The notes under the pieces were generated by a model. The model did not search any database. It had not been told where the DNA came from and saw only the letters and a program-made list of their open reading frames with translations. Made by a program: the position numbers and the translations under genes. From Solidesulfovibrio aerotolerans (GTDB taxonomy: Bacteria; Desulfobacterota; Desulfovibrionia; Desulfovibrionales; Desulfovibrionaceae), in NCBI RefSeq assembly GCF_009856865.1, contig NZ_WVUD01000038.1:1-35813 (forward strand): a stretch of 35,813 nt of DNA. Direction: 5' to 3'. Below, in pieces: positions 8,157 to 16,231 of the stretch. Every line of letters starts with the position of its first letter. The first letter of the stretch is position 1.

Positions 8157-8206
8157 GGTACCGTCAACTTGTCGGTGGAGAGGTTGCTAAAAACGTCTCT
8201 TCCGGG
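8157..8206 (+). repeat. Solo 50-bp end of the IS6-family element
   Basis: A transposase-proximal end (GGTACCGTCAACTTGTCGGT, then the usual leader) stops at 8206. Copy D begins at the very next base. The abutting ends suggest that one IS inserted at or beside the end of another and the rest was deleted. Confidence 0.85.
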
Positions 8207-9037
8207 GGCACCGTCAACTTGTTTGGGCCGGTTTGCGCATAGGATGCCGCAATGTGTCTGGCTGCGCATGCCAGGATCACGCTGCGAGGCGAGCGCCGGC
8301 GACTTCGGCCCAGGTATAGAAGGCTTGGGCTCGGGCGGTTCGGTAGTCGGCGACGGAGCGGTGGTCTCGACGAAGGTGGAAGAGGTTGGCGATCGGGTCG
8401 TGGATGGAGAGAAATAGTTGGAATTGGCGAGCCGACTTGAAGCGTTTCATCTGCCGTTCTCGTCGCCTCGTCGGCTGGTGAGAGTTCTCGGCTCGATTGT
8501 TAAGCCCCTTGTGCTGACGATGTTCGACGCCGGGCATGGTTTCGCGCTTGGCGGCGGCGTAGCTCTTGAGCTTGTCGGTCACCAGCACCCGTGGCTCCAC
8601 CCCTCGCCTCTTCATCAGCTTTCGCAGCAACCGCTTGGCCGCCTTCGCATCCCGCCGGCTCTGGACCAGCACGTCAAGGACGAAGCCATCCTTATCCACA
8701 GCCCGCCAGAGATAATGGAGCTTGCCGCCGATGGCCAAGACGACCTCATCAAGGTGCCATTTGTCGCCTCGGCGCAGTCTGTTGGCGATATTGCGACCGA
8801 ATTTCAGCCCCCACTGCCGGACCGTTTCATAGCTGACCGTGATACCCCGTGCAGTCAGCATTTCCTCAACCATTCGCAGACTCAGCGGAAAGCGGAAGTA
8901 CAGCCATACGGCGGTCGAAATGACTTCGGCGGGATAGCGATAGCCGGCAAAGTGGGGATTAGCGTGCGTCGACATGCTCCTCAATACCCGGACGCGACGT
9001 TTCCAGCAACCACACCGACCGCCAAGTTGACGGTGCC
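8207..9037 (-). mobile_element. IS6-family insertion sequence, copy D
   Basis: It runs from GGCACCGTCAACTTGT at 8207 to the complementary end at 9037 (831 bp), with an uninterrupted transposase on the minus strand. It is more diverged from C and E than those are from each other. The flanks do not match. Confidence 0.9.
8277..8984 (-). CDS. IS6-family DDE transposase (copy D)
   Basis: 235 residues, in frame throughout. Relative to the 240-residue copies it lacks five residues in the basic loop before the first catalytic Asp (RLRRGDKWHLDEV instead of RRRAPRRGD). All three acidic residues (LDEV, VTDKL, RAENSH) are retained, so it may still be active. Confidence 0.88.
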   Translation of the reverse strand: MRSMSTHANPHFAGYRYPAEVISTAVWLYFRFPLSLRMVEEMLTARGITVSYETVRQWGLKFGRNIANRLRRGDKWHLDEVVLAIGGKLHYLWRAVDKDGFVLDVLVQSRRDAKAAKRLLRKLMKRRGVEPRVLVTDKLKSYAAAKRETMPGVEHRQHKGLNNRAENSHQPTRRRERQMKRFKSARQFQLFLSIHDPIANLFHLRRDHRSVADYRTARAQAFYTWAEVAGARLAA

Positions 9038-9187
9038 GTTATCGGTTTAAAACACCCTGGCGGAGGTGGCATGGAACGTGCAGGCTGCATTGAACCGGAC
9101 TATTGGGAAAAAATCGCCACTTTACCGGCAAGCTGTGCGCGTCTCAAACCCGAAGCCTGGCAGTGCGGATGCCAAGAAGGAAAAGTT

Positions 9188-9736
9188 ATGGGCTATGATA
9201 TCGCAGCCACCAATATCCATCAGATCGAGGATTGCCCCAGCCCCGCGTCAGCTTGGTCATACCCGACACCGCGAAGTCTCATTGAGCACGTCATCCATGA
9301 GGGACAGTCTCTGGTCATTGTGTTGCGCACCGGGTTTGCGGCACAAGGTATCCATTTTTTCACGCCGAATAGTTTTTCACAGCAGCTGGGCTACATGCAG
9401 CGGGACGCGGGGTATTCCATCGCGCCTCACACCCACAATCCCATCCCGCGCACCGTTACCTGGACTCAGGAGACACTGTTCATCAAGTCTGGAATGGTTC
9501 GTCTGGACGTCTACAGTCACGAACGCTGCTATCTGGAAAGCCTTGTGCTCATGCCGGGCGACGTGGTCCTCATGGCCGCTGGCGGACATGGCTTAGTGAT
9601 GCTTGAGCCCTCGGAGATCATTGAGGTCAAGCAGGGTCCGTATGTTGGCGAAGCCGACAAGAGCCATTTCGAGCGGGTGCTCGACGATGCGGTGGTCTAT
9701 CATGTCGAAGAGAGTGACGATCGGAATCGAACATGA
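9188..9736 (+). CDS. Cupin-fold protein of a sugar-modification cassette
   Basis: 182 residues from the ATG at 9188, which has AAGGA seven bases upstream. An in-frame ATG at 9071 with GGAGGT close by would add 39 residues. The core is a single cupin barrel: HTHNP (metal-binding type histidines), LFIKSGMVRLDVY, LMPGDVVLMAAGGHG and a C-terminal EVKQGPYVG. Proteins of this kind accompany nucleotide-sugar aminotransferases and may act as isomerases or binding proteins; its reaction is not known. The stop overlaps the aminotransferase start (ATGA), implying one operon and a shared substrate path. Confidence 0.72.
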   Translation: MGYDIAATNIHQIEDCPSPASAWSYPTPRSLIEHVIHEGQSLVIVLRTGFAAQGIHFFTPNSFSQQLGYMQRDAGYSIAPHTHNPIPRTVTWTQETLFIKSGMVRLDVYSHERCYLESLVLMPGDVVLMAAGGHGLVMLEPSEIIEVKQGPYVGEADKSHFERVLDDAVVYHVEESDDRNRT

Positions 9737-10854
9737 CCATGCTGCCAGTCTGTGAGCCGCTTTTGGCGGGCAATGAACTGCGTTACGTCACGGACGCCGT
9801 TTCTTCGGGCTGGATCAGTTCTTCGGGGAGTTACGTCACCGCCTTTGAGCAGGCGTTCGCAGCTTGGTGCGGCGTGGCCCACGGCGTGGCCGTTTGCAAC
9901 GGGACTGTCGCCCTGCATCTGGCCCTGGTTGCCCTGGGGGTCGGCCCGGGCGACGAAGTCATCCTGCCGGATTTCACCATGGTGGCTTCCGCTTTGGCCG
10001 TATGCCATACAGGGGCCATGCCTGTCTTTGTCGATGTCGACCCGGCAACCTGGAACATCAATCCCCTCGTCGTAGAGGCTGCAGTCACCCCGAGGACCAA
10101 GGCCATTATGGCGGTGCATATCTTCGGCACCCCCTGCGACATGACGGCGCTGGCCGCCGTAGCCGTCCGTCACGGCCTTGAGCTTATCGAGGACGCCGCT
10201 GAGGCTCATGGGGCGACGTTTCAGGGAAAAAAGGCCGGAAGTCTGTCGCGTATCGCCGCTTTCAGTTTTTTTGCCAATAAAAACGTCACGACAGGCGAGG
10301 GGGGCATGGTGGTGACCGATGACCCGAAACTTGCCCGGGCCTGTCGCTACTACAAAAATCTTTGCTTCCCCCTCGACGCGCCCCGGGATTATCGGCACGC
10401 CCACATTGGCTACAACTACCGCATGAGCAATCTGCATGCCGCCATTGGCCTAGCCCAAACGGAAAAGGCCGACGACTACACGACGCTTCGTGTTAAAAAT
10501 GGCCGGCTGTATCGGGAACTGCTTGCGGAGATCCCGGGAGTGCGGCTCCAGGCCGCACAGCCGGGCGGCGGTGCTGTCCACTGGATGAACGGGATGGTGG
10601 TTACCTCCGAATACGGCCGCACCCGCGATTCGCTGATGGCCCACCTCAAAATCCGGGGCATCGACTCTCGGCTTTTCTTCAATGGCATGCACCGTCAGCC
10701 CGCCCTGGAACGCTATGGCTGCCAGTGCGCCGGAGCCTTTCCGGTCAGCGATTGCCTCGCCGATGGCGGTTTGTACCTGCCAAGTGCGAGCGGTTTGACG
10801 GAATCAGACATCCGGCGAGTCTGCCAGGTCGTACGCGAGCATGGAAGGAGCTGA
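9733..10854 (+). CDS. DegT/DnrJ/EryC1-family sugar aminotransferase (perosamine synthase-like)
   Basis: A PLP-dependent fold-type I enzyme of 373 residues. Features include SSGWISSSG (24-32), the CNGTVALHLAL substrate loop, IEDAAEAHGA with the PLP-pyridine Asp154, and SFFANKNVTTGEGG with the Schiff-base Lys183. The C-terminus has the usual LPSASGLTESDIRRV. It transfers an amino group, normally from glutamate, to an NDP-keto-sugar. The closest look-alikes by eye are GDP-perosamine synthases. No dehydratase making the keto-sugar is present in this window, so it must be elsewhere. Coupled to the cupin upstream and to a methyltransferase two bases downstream. Confidence 0.88.
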   Translation: MTMLPVCEPLLAGNELRYVTDAVSSGWISSSGSYVTAFEQAFAAWCGVAHGVAVCNGTVALHLALVALGVGPGDEVILPDFTMVASALAVCHTGAMPVFVDVDPATWNINPLVVEAAVTPRTKAIMAVHIFGTPCDMTALAAVAVRHGLELIEDAAEAHGATFQGKKAGSLSRIAAFSFFANKNVTTGEGGMVVTDDPKLARACRYYKNLCFPLDAPRDYRHAHIGYNYRMSNLHAAIGLAQTEKADDYTTLRVKNGRLYRELLAEIPGVRLQAAQPGGGAVHWMNGMVVTSEYGRTRDSLMAHLKIRGIDSRLFFNGMHRQPALERYGCQCAGAFPVSDCLADGGLYLPSASGLTESDIRRVCQVVREHGRS

Positions 10855-10855
10855 C

Positions 10856-11632
10856 ATGGATGCCACGTTCGGGGATTACGCCCGCTACTATAATTTGCTT
10901 TATCGGGACAAAGATTACGCCGGAGAGGTTGATTTCATCGCTGAGGCACTGGCCCGGGCCGGGAACCGTCCGAAAAGCCTGCTTGATCTCGGCTGCGGTA
11001 CCGGGCGTCACGCCCTGGAGCTGGCCCGACGTGGCATGGCGGTGACCGGCGTGGATCGGTCGGAAGAAATGCTGCTCCTCGGCCGCCAAAGCCTTTCGGC
11101 CGCCGGACCCCTGCCCACAGGAACGGCTGTGCCACAGTTCGTCGGGGCGGATGTCCGGGCCGTGCGGCTCGGCCGCCGTTTCGAGGCCGTCACGAGCCTT
11201 TTCCATGTGCTCAGCTATCAGCTGACCGAGGAGGACGCCTTGGCCCTCCTCATCACGGCCCGGGAGCATCTCGCGCCGGGAGGCCATTTTTTGTTCGATT
11301 TCTGGCACGGCTTGGGAGTGCTTTCCGATCCCCCCGCGCGGCGGGAAAAGGTCATGGAGGATACGGCGATCCAGGTGCGGCGCGAGGCCGTGCCAACGAT
11401 GCATCCCCTTGATGATACAGTAGATGTGACCTACCATGTCACCATGACGGATAAGACCACGGGCAGAATCTCACGTTTGAGCGAGACCCACCGCATGCGC
11501 TACTGGTTTTTACCCGAATTGCGCTACTTGGCCCGGCAGGCCGGATTCATGCCCATGGAGGAGGGCGCGTGGTCCTGCTTCGCCCCCCCCACGTGCGCAA
11601 CTTGGTACGCCTGGATGCTGCTCACCGCCTGA
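10856..11632 (+). CDS. Class I SAM-dependent methyltransferase
   Basis: 258 residues from the ATG at 10856, which follows a strong GGAAGGAG; an in-frame ATG at 10841 lies within the aminotransferase end. Motif I is LLDLGCGTGRHALEL (about 42-56), with GVDRSEEML after strand 2, EAVTSLFHVLSYQ in the motif IV region and APGGHFLFDFWHG. It resembles sugar N- or N,N-methyltransferases found after DegT aminotransferases (for example DesVI/TylM1-like proteins), so N-methylation of the new amino sugar is a reasonable inference, not proven. Confidence 0.82.
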   Translation: MDATFGDYARYYNLLYRDKDYAGEVDFIAEALARAGNRPKSLLDLGCGTGRHALELARRGMAVTGVDRSEEMLLLGRQSLSAAGPLPTGTAVPQFVGADVRAVRLGRRFEAVTSLFHVLSYQLTEEDALALLITAREHLAPGGHFLFDFWHGLGVLSDPPARREKVMEDTAIQVRREAVPTMHPLDDTVDVTYHVTMTDKTTGRISRLSETHRMRYWFLPELRYLARQAGFMPMEEGAWSCFAPPTCATWYAWMLLTA

Positions 11633-11671
11633 CGCACCGGTTCACGTCGCCGCTCTGGAAGGAGAGATTTC

Positions 11672-12820
11672 ATGTGCCCCTCTGTCCATCGTCGAGTCGC
11701 CTTGGTCCTCGCGCATCCCTGGGGCCAGGTATCTACGCCGCCGCTCATGACGGCGCAATTCCTGGTGGAAAATGGTTATGACGTCGATATGTTCGTCGCC
11801 TTTGACCAGGAACTGCACGACATGGGAATCTGTCTGCCCGAGTTCCACCGACCGGGTGTGCGGGTGTTCGCTAGCGTTTCGGGGCAGGCCTCGCCACCGG
11901 CCCGTTTGGCCGACGGAACGGTGCTTCCCCCCGAACATTGGGCGGCCGTAGCGGCGGCCAGACGGCTTCCGGCGGCCTATGACTGGATCATCGGTTTTGA
12001 TCCCGGCGGGTTGGCGCGGGCGGCCGCGTTGTCGGGCATCTGGGGTGCCCCCTACATCTACCATTCCTTGGAAATTGACGATCGGCCCAGTCCGGCCAAG
12101 GATTTGGAACGGCATTGCAACAAGGGAGCCCTTTTCACGCTGACCCAAGACCGCCAGCGAGCCGACGTGCTGGCGAAACTCAATCGTCTCGATCGTAAAA
12201 GCGTGCACATCTCGATCAATAGTTCTCTTGGCCCCGTGCTGCCGCAAAAGGATTCTTATTTCCGCGATCGTTTTCCCATCGGAGATCGGCGCCTTGTCCT
12301 GGCCTTGGGTACCTTACATCCGAGCACGTGTACGGATGCGATCCTGGCCTCTCTGGCCGCCTGGCCCAAGAACTTTGCCCTGGTTATGCACGGCTGGCTT
12401 CCCGACAAATCTTTTCGGACTGCCGTTGAAGCCTTCGTCGCCGAGCGTGACAATGTCTGGCTTTCCCTCAAAATAGTCCCACCCGAACAAAAGTTCCAGA
12501 TATTCCAAAGCGCGGACGTGGGTCTCGTATTTTTCTCCCCCGATGACCATAATCTCAAATACGCCGCCGGTTCGGCCGGTAAACTCTACGATTTCATGCG
12601 CTGCGGCGTGCCCATGATCGGCAATGACATCCCTGGCATGGCCGCACTGCTCAACGATTCCGGCTGCGGCTTTGTCGTGCCTGACGCCGCCAGCCTGCCG
12701 GCGGCCTTGCCGCTTGTGGCCTCGCGCTACGACGGCTTTCGTGAAAATTGCTTGCGGACATTCCCTCGATATGAATTCGCCATGAGCTACGGACCGCTGT
12801 TACGTTTGATGCAACGGTGA
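11672..12820 (+). CDS. GT-B glycosyltransferase (group 1 / GT4-like)
   Basis: 382 residues starting at ATG 11672 after GGAAGGAGAG. The N-terminal Rossmann half has VALVLAHPWGQVSTPPLMTAQFLVENGYDV. The C-terminal half has the donor-site pattern LVLALGTLHP, FALVMHGWLP, FQIFQSADVGLVFFSPDD and a GSAGKLYDFMRCGVPMIG stretch, where an E/D-x7-E-type site normally sits. No membrane segment. It would transfer the cassette's amino sugar onto the growing glycan. It is the last complete gene of this cassette, 40 bases after the methyltransferase. Confidence 0.8.
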   Translation: MCPSVHRRVALVLAHPWGQVSTPPLMTAQFLVENGYDVDMFVAFDQELHDMGICLPEFHRPGVRVFASVSGQASPPARLADGTVLPPEHWAAVAAARRLPAAYDWIIGFDPGGLARAAALSGIWGAPYIYHSLEIDDRPSPAKDLERHCNKGALFTLTQDRQRADVLAKLNRLDRKSVHISINSSLGPVLPQKDSYFRDRFPIGDRRLVLALGTLHPSTCTDAILASLAAWPKNFALVMHGWLPDKSFRTAVEAFVAERDNVWLSLKIVPPEQKFQIFQSADVGLVFFSPDDHNLKYAAGSAGKLYDFMRCGVPMIGNDIPGMAALLNDSGCGFVVPDAASLPAALPLVASRYDGFRENCLRTFPRYEFAMSYGPLLRLMQR

Positions 12821-12834
12821 CTGGAAATGGAATC

Positions 12835-12871
12835 ATGAACACGGACAAACAGCTATTGAAGCGCGACGAGG
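12835..12871 (+). CDS. Start of a gene cut off by IS copy E
   Basis: A short frame (ATG 12835, residues MNTDKQLLKRDE) follows the glycosyltransferase by 14 bases and runs straight into IS copy E at 12872. The first dozen residues look like a plausible N-terminus. The rest is not found beyond the IS, where transposon debris begins. The family cannot be named. Confidence 0.4.
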
Positions 12872-13715
12872 GGCACCGTCAACTTGTTTGGGCCGGTTTG
12901 CGCATAGGGTGCCGAAACGTGTATGGTAGGGCATCTTGGGATCACGCAGCCAGGCGAGCGCCGGCGACTTCGGCCCAGGTCTCGAAGGCTTGGGCTCGGG
13001 CGGTTCGGTAGTCGGCGACGGAGCGGAGGTCTCGGCGAAGGTTGAAGAGGTTGGCGATCGGGTCGTGGATGGAAAGAAATCGTTGGACTTGGCGAGCCGA
13101 CTTGAAGCGTTTCATCTGCCGTTCTCGTCGCCTCGTCGGCTGGTGGGAGTTCTCGGCTCGATTGTTGAGACCCTTGTGCTGACGATGTTCGACGCCAGGC
13201 ATAGTCTCGCGCTTGGCGGCGGCGTAGCTTTTAAGCTTGTCGGTCACCATTACTCTTGGCTCCACACCCTGCCTCTTCAGCAGCTTTCGCAGCAGCCGCT
13301 TGGCCGCCTTCGCATCCCGCCGGCTCTGGACCAGCACGTCAAGGACGAAGCCATCCTTATCCACAGCCCGCCAGAGATAATGGCGCTTGCCGCCGATGGC
13401 CAAGACGACCTCATCAAGGTGCCATTGGTCGCCCCGGCGCGGCGCCCGTCGGCGCAGTCTGTTGGCGATATCGCGACCGAATTTCAGCCCCCACTGCCGG
13501 ACCGTTTCATAGCTGACCGTGATACCCCGTGCAGCCAGCATTTCCTCAACCATTCGCAGACTCAGCGGAAAGCGGAGTACAGCCATACGGCGGTCGAAAT
13601 GACCTCGGCGGGGTAGCGATAACCGGCAAAGTGAGGATTAGGGGGCGTCGACATGCTGCTCAATACCCGGAAGAGACGTTTTCAGCAACCTCTCCACCGA
13701 CAAGTTGACGGTACC
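12872..13715 (-). mobile_element. IS6-family insertion sequence, copy E
   Basis: Ends at 12872 and 13715 (844 bp). It is nearly identical to copy C, one base shorter because of a deletion in the transposase. The flanks cgacgagg and cgttgaac do not match, and different genes lie on each side. Confidence 0.92.
12942..13663 (-). pseudogene. IS6-family transposase with one-base frameshift (copy E)
   Basis: The conserved TTG start (13663) and about the first 28 codons are in one frame, and the remainder from RFPLSLRM onward is in another. The cause is one missing A near 13578 (gcggagtac where copy C has gcggaagtac). The catalytic residues are all downstream of the shift, so a late internal start would lack the N-terminal domain. 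Otherwise almost identical to copy C, so the lesion is recent, or a sequencing error. Confidence 0.85.
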
Positions 13716-13716
13716 C

Positions 13717-13824
13717 GTTGAACGATACAATGACCAGTGGCTCGTGGAGAAAAATGGCTTCAAAAGCCCACGCCAAGCTCGACGTGATTGGCAGGCTGCC
13801 GGCAAAATGCTAACGGCGGCTTAA
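13717..13824 (+). pseudogene. IS3-family transposase OrfB, C-terminal remnant
   Basis: It reads VERYNDQWLVEKNGF then KSPRQARRDW, ending AAGKMLTAA and TAA at 13822-13824. The RYNxxWLxEKxGxxxPxxAR pattern is the usual C-terminal end of IS3-type integrase-core transposases. IS copy E has removed everything upstream. Confidence 0.62.
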
Positions 13825-13833
13825 AGCTAAACT

Positions 13834-14007
13834 GTGTCCAGAAAACCGGGCGCGGTACACTTCCTCGTGCGGGAGGAGGATGTGACCCGGCTCTCGCCCC
13901 TGATCCACGACCATATCAACATGCTGGGCCGGTATTCCTTCGCAGTCCCGGAGGCCGTCATCCGAGGAGAATTGCGTCCCCTTCGGGACCCCACGGTCGA
14001 TGATTGA
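13834..14007 (+). pseudogene. Tn3-family transposase TnpA, C-terminal remnant
   Basis: Fifty-seven codons ending with TGA at 14005-14007. The stretch VTRLSPLIHDHINMLGRYSF and the closing RGELRPLRDP match the C-terminus of Tn3-type transposases, where LSPLxxxHINxxGxY and KGxLRPLR are standard. The main body is absent here. Confidence 0.65.
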
Positions 14008-14010
14008 TCC

Positions 14011-14190
14011 TTAACCCGGTTTTCTGTTCCGTTGCTCCCCAAACCCCAGTATCTTGAGACCGATACCTCGCTGCTCCAAAGCTTCCACCGTCTCCAGCAA
14101 TTGACGGGTGGAGCGCGCCAGCCGGTCGAGTTTCCAAACCACCAGAGTGTCGCCGCTTCGCATATAGTCATAGGCCGCTACGAGTTGGCG
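14011..14190 (-). pseudogene. Tn3-type resolvase (serine recombinase) fragment
   Basis: On the minus strand the frame reads [20 protein letters not shown], then [20 protein letters not shown], ending NRKPG and a stop. [15 protein letters not shown] is the signature of the resolvase/invertase catalytic domain. The N-terminal part with the catalytic Ser and the C-terminal HTH are missing. It lies back to back with a TnpA fragment, as expected for Tn3 debris. Confidence 0.72.
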
Positions 14191-14841
14191 CACTACCGGC
14201 AGGGCGTTCTTGTCACGACCGAATTGGCGTTGCAGACCGACAAGGGCATCATGCTGGCCAGCAGTGTCCTCGATCCATTCGCCGCTATCGAGACGGTCAT
14301 GTCCTGGGAGGCCTTCGCCGAGAGCGTCAACGAGGCGCAGAAGCTTGCGCAGCCCGAAAATTTTGATTTCCTGCACCGCATCGGCGAGAACTACGTCACG
14401 CTGCGCCGCTACGCGCCGAAATTCCTCGCCGTGCTCAAGTTGCGGGCCGCGCCCGCCGCCAAAAACATGCTCAACGCCATCGAAGTGCTGCGCGACATGA
14501 ACACCGACAACACCCGCAAGGTGCCCGGCGATGCCCCGACCGATTTCATCAAGCCGCGCTGGCAAAAGCTGGTGATGACCAATGCTGGCATTGGTCGGCG
14601 TTACTATGAGCTTTGCGCGCTGTCGGAACTGAAGAACGCGCTGCGCTCCGGTGACATCTGGGTTCAGGGCTCGCGCCAGTTCAAGGACTTCGAGGACTAC
14701 CTGATGCCGTCAGAGAAGTTCGCCACCCTCGAGCAGGCCAACGAATTGCCGCTGGCCGTGGGCACCGACTGCGACCAGTACCTCTATGACCGGCTGACGC
14801 TGTTGGAAACGCGGCTCGCCACGGTCAATCGCATGGCGTGA
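14173..14841 (+). pseudogene. Tn3-family transposase TnpA, central fragment
   Basis: About 222 codons of a Tn3-type TnpA interior: [40 protein letters not shown], the [20 protein letters not shown] block and [20 protein letters not shown], ending at TGA 14839-14841. Both the N-terminus and the catalytic C-terminal half are absent. A second, reversed piece of the same gene lies at 25209-25342. Confidence 0.75.
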
Positions 14842-15441
14842 CGCAGCCTTGCGGCGGCAGCAGTCAGCAAATGCCCTTCGGCTGGTAGACAACAAAGGCG
14901 CGCAACGGCTGCTTGCTGCTCTCAGGGCCTTTGAGAGCCCGCCTCCCTGCCGAACCTTTGGGCCTGATCGTCCTGGAGAAGGGGTGACTCAACATGAGAC
15001 CGCTGCACGAAAAATGTCTACAAATATATTGTAAAATTCTGTAGAGTCTGTCTTTAAAATGTTCCTTGATATTCTAGAGTGTGTGATACATTCTCCGCAC
15101 GAGTAGATGCGATATTCTCGACGAACTCTGGCTACGGCTTGAACCAATTGTTTGTCCACTTTTCGGCAGGAGCGCCGTGGCAGGCCAGTCAAAAATCCCC
15201 GTCTCATCCTCAACGGCATCCTGGCGCTGCACCCGGAAGGCCCTACCCTGTAGTGGCTCGAATTGCTGGTCCTGGCCTGCCAACTGTTGGAAACCGTTCT
15301 CGCGCATCATTCGGAGGACGAGGGAAGTGGAGTAGCTTTTGGCCTCAATTCGTCAATCCCTGCACCTCAAACCGTCAATAATATGACGTTGCTACAAAAT
15401 AATATCCCCTTTTTGACTTTATCAAACATGGTTGCCATGCC
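14842..15441. other. 600-bp transposon graveyard without an intact gene
   Basis: From 14842 to about 15116 I see no gene; 15000-15100 is clearly AT-richer than its surroundings. An IS5-like fragment occupies about 15117-15243. The remaining 200 bp to 15441 contain no recognisable coding sequence. Confidence 0.5.
15117..15243 (+). pseudogene. IS5-type transposase N-terminal remnant, frameshifted
   Basis: Two frames together give LDELWLRLEPIV and then GRPVKNPRLILNGILALH, separated by a frame change near 15175. This follows the N-terminus of IS5-like transposases (DxxWxxLxPLLP...GRPxxxxRxxLNGILWxL). No catalytic DDE region follows. Confidence 0.4.
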
Positions 15442-15703
15442 TTGCCGCCGCAACCGACGACACATCCGCCCCAGGAGAATCGCATACTCCGCCTGCTAAA
15501 TCTTGGCTGCGGCAGGGCCTACCATCCGGATTGGGTCAATCTAGACTTCACGCCGTGCCCGCCCCACGTGCTCGGATACGACCTAAGCCAGGGTATTCCC
15601 TTTCCAGACGGCCTGTTCGATGTGGTCTATCACTCCCATGTGCTGGAGCACTTCTCTCAGGTCGACGCCACGCGCTTTTTGCGTGAATGTCTGCGCGTAT
15701 TCC
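15442..15703 (+). pseudogene. SAM-dependent methyltransferase, N-terminal half of a deletion fusion
   Basis: The frame carries RLLNLGCGRAYHPDWVNLDF (motif I), GIPFPDGLFDVVYHSHVLEH and FLRECLRVFR. These are the first two thirds of a small methyltransferase of the kind that begins LNLGCGxxxHPxWVNxD. Normally RVLRPGG and a C-terminal part would follow. Here the reading is lost at about 15700 and glycosyltransferase sequence takes over in another frame. No convincing start codon or ribosome binding site is visible, so the head may be damaged too. Confidence 0.68.
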
Positions 15704-15962
15704 GGACATGGTGGAGGACAGAGTGGTTGGCAGACTCGCCCCCAAGGGGGATATTGCGGCCCTGGCGGAATCTATCGCTTTCTTGCGCGACCTGCCGCCC
15801 GAGGAAACCCAGCGGATGCGGATGCGCTGCCGTCAGACCGTCCTGGCCCGGTTCACCATCCTGCACCAGGCGCGGACTTACGCGGAACTTTATGAATCGT
15901 TGCTTGTACAGGATCGGCACCAGCGCGTGCGAAGATCAGATCCCCGCCACTGGCATGGATAA
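15700..15962 (+). pseudogene. GT-B glycosyltransferase, C-terminal remnant
   Basis: In the second frame the sequence reads PDMVEDRVVGRLAPKGDIAA, LAESIAFLRDLPPEETQRMR, then VLARFTILHQARTYAELYES. This is the usual C-terminus of a group 1 glycosyltransferase: the V-x-G-x-L-x-P-x-GD loop, then the closing helix. About 85 codons remain. It is joined out of frame to a methyltransferase head, so a deletion removed the end of one gene and the start of the other. Confidence 0.65.
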
Positions 15963-15983
15963 TGCTAATTCCAACAGATAAAC

Positions 15984-16153
15984 CACCGCATCTGGCGGTG
16001 TGACCCGAATAGGTTCGACCGATCCGGGAATTTGGCCTTTGGTAATCAATACAGCGAGTGGTTCGTAATGGCAGGATACCGGAAGTTTCTTATTCTTGAG
16101 TCGTTAGCCCCCTTCGAGGGGGCATCATCATACCACCGGCTATGCCGGTGGTA
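15984..16153. repeat. Three hairpins, possible IS200/IS605-type end
   Basis: Perfect inverted repeats lie at 15984-16000 (CACCGC/GCGGTG), 16107-16123 (GCCCCC, 5-nt loop, GGGGGC) and 16131-16153 (TACCACCGGC, loop TAT, GCCGGTGGTA). The ccaccggctatgccggtgg type is common at IS200/IS605 ends and in REP sequences. There is no Y1 transposase nearby and no T-tract, so a terminator is less likely. Confidence 0.5.
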
Positions 16154-16231
16154 GCTGATTAGGGCCATGCCATCCAAGGCGACATACGCTACCGCTATGG
16201 TCGCCAGACCCGTCCGAACCGGAGCCGTCCT

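Noticed and set aside
5341-13715. Copies C and E as ends of a simple composite transposon
   Set aside because: They are nearly identical and in the same orientation, so a unit is possible, but no 8-bp duplication flanks the pair, and copy D with solo ends lies between them.
13860-14007. Small stand-alone regulatory gene
   Set aside because: The reading frame matches the C-terminus of Tn3-type TnpA, so it is transposon debris.
16107-16153. Rho-independent terminator
   Set aside because: Strong stems are present but no T-run follows, and upstream genes are broken.
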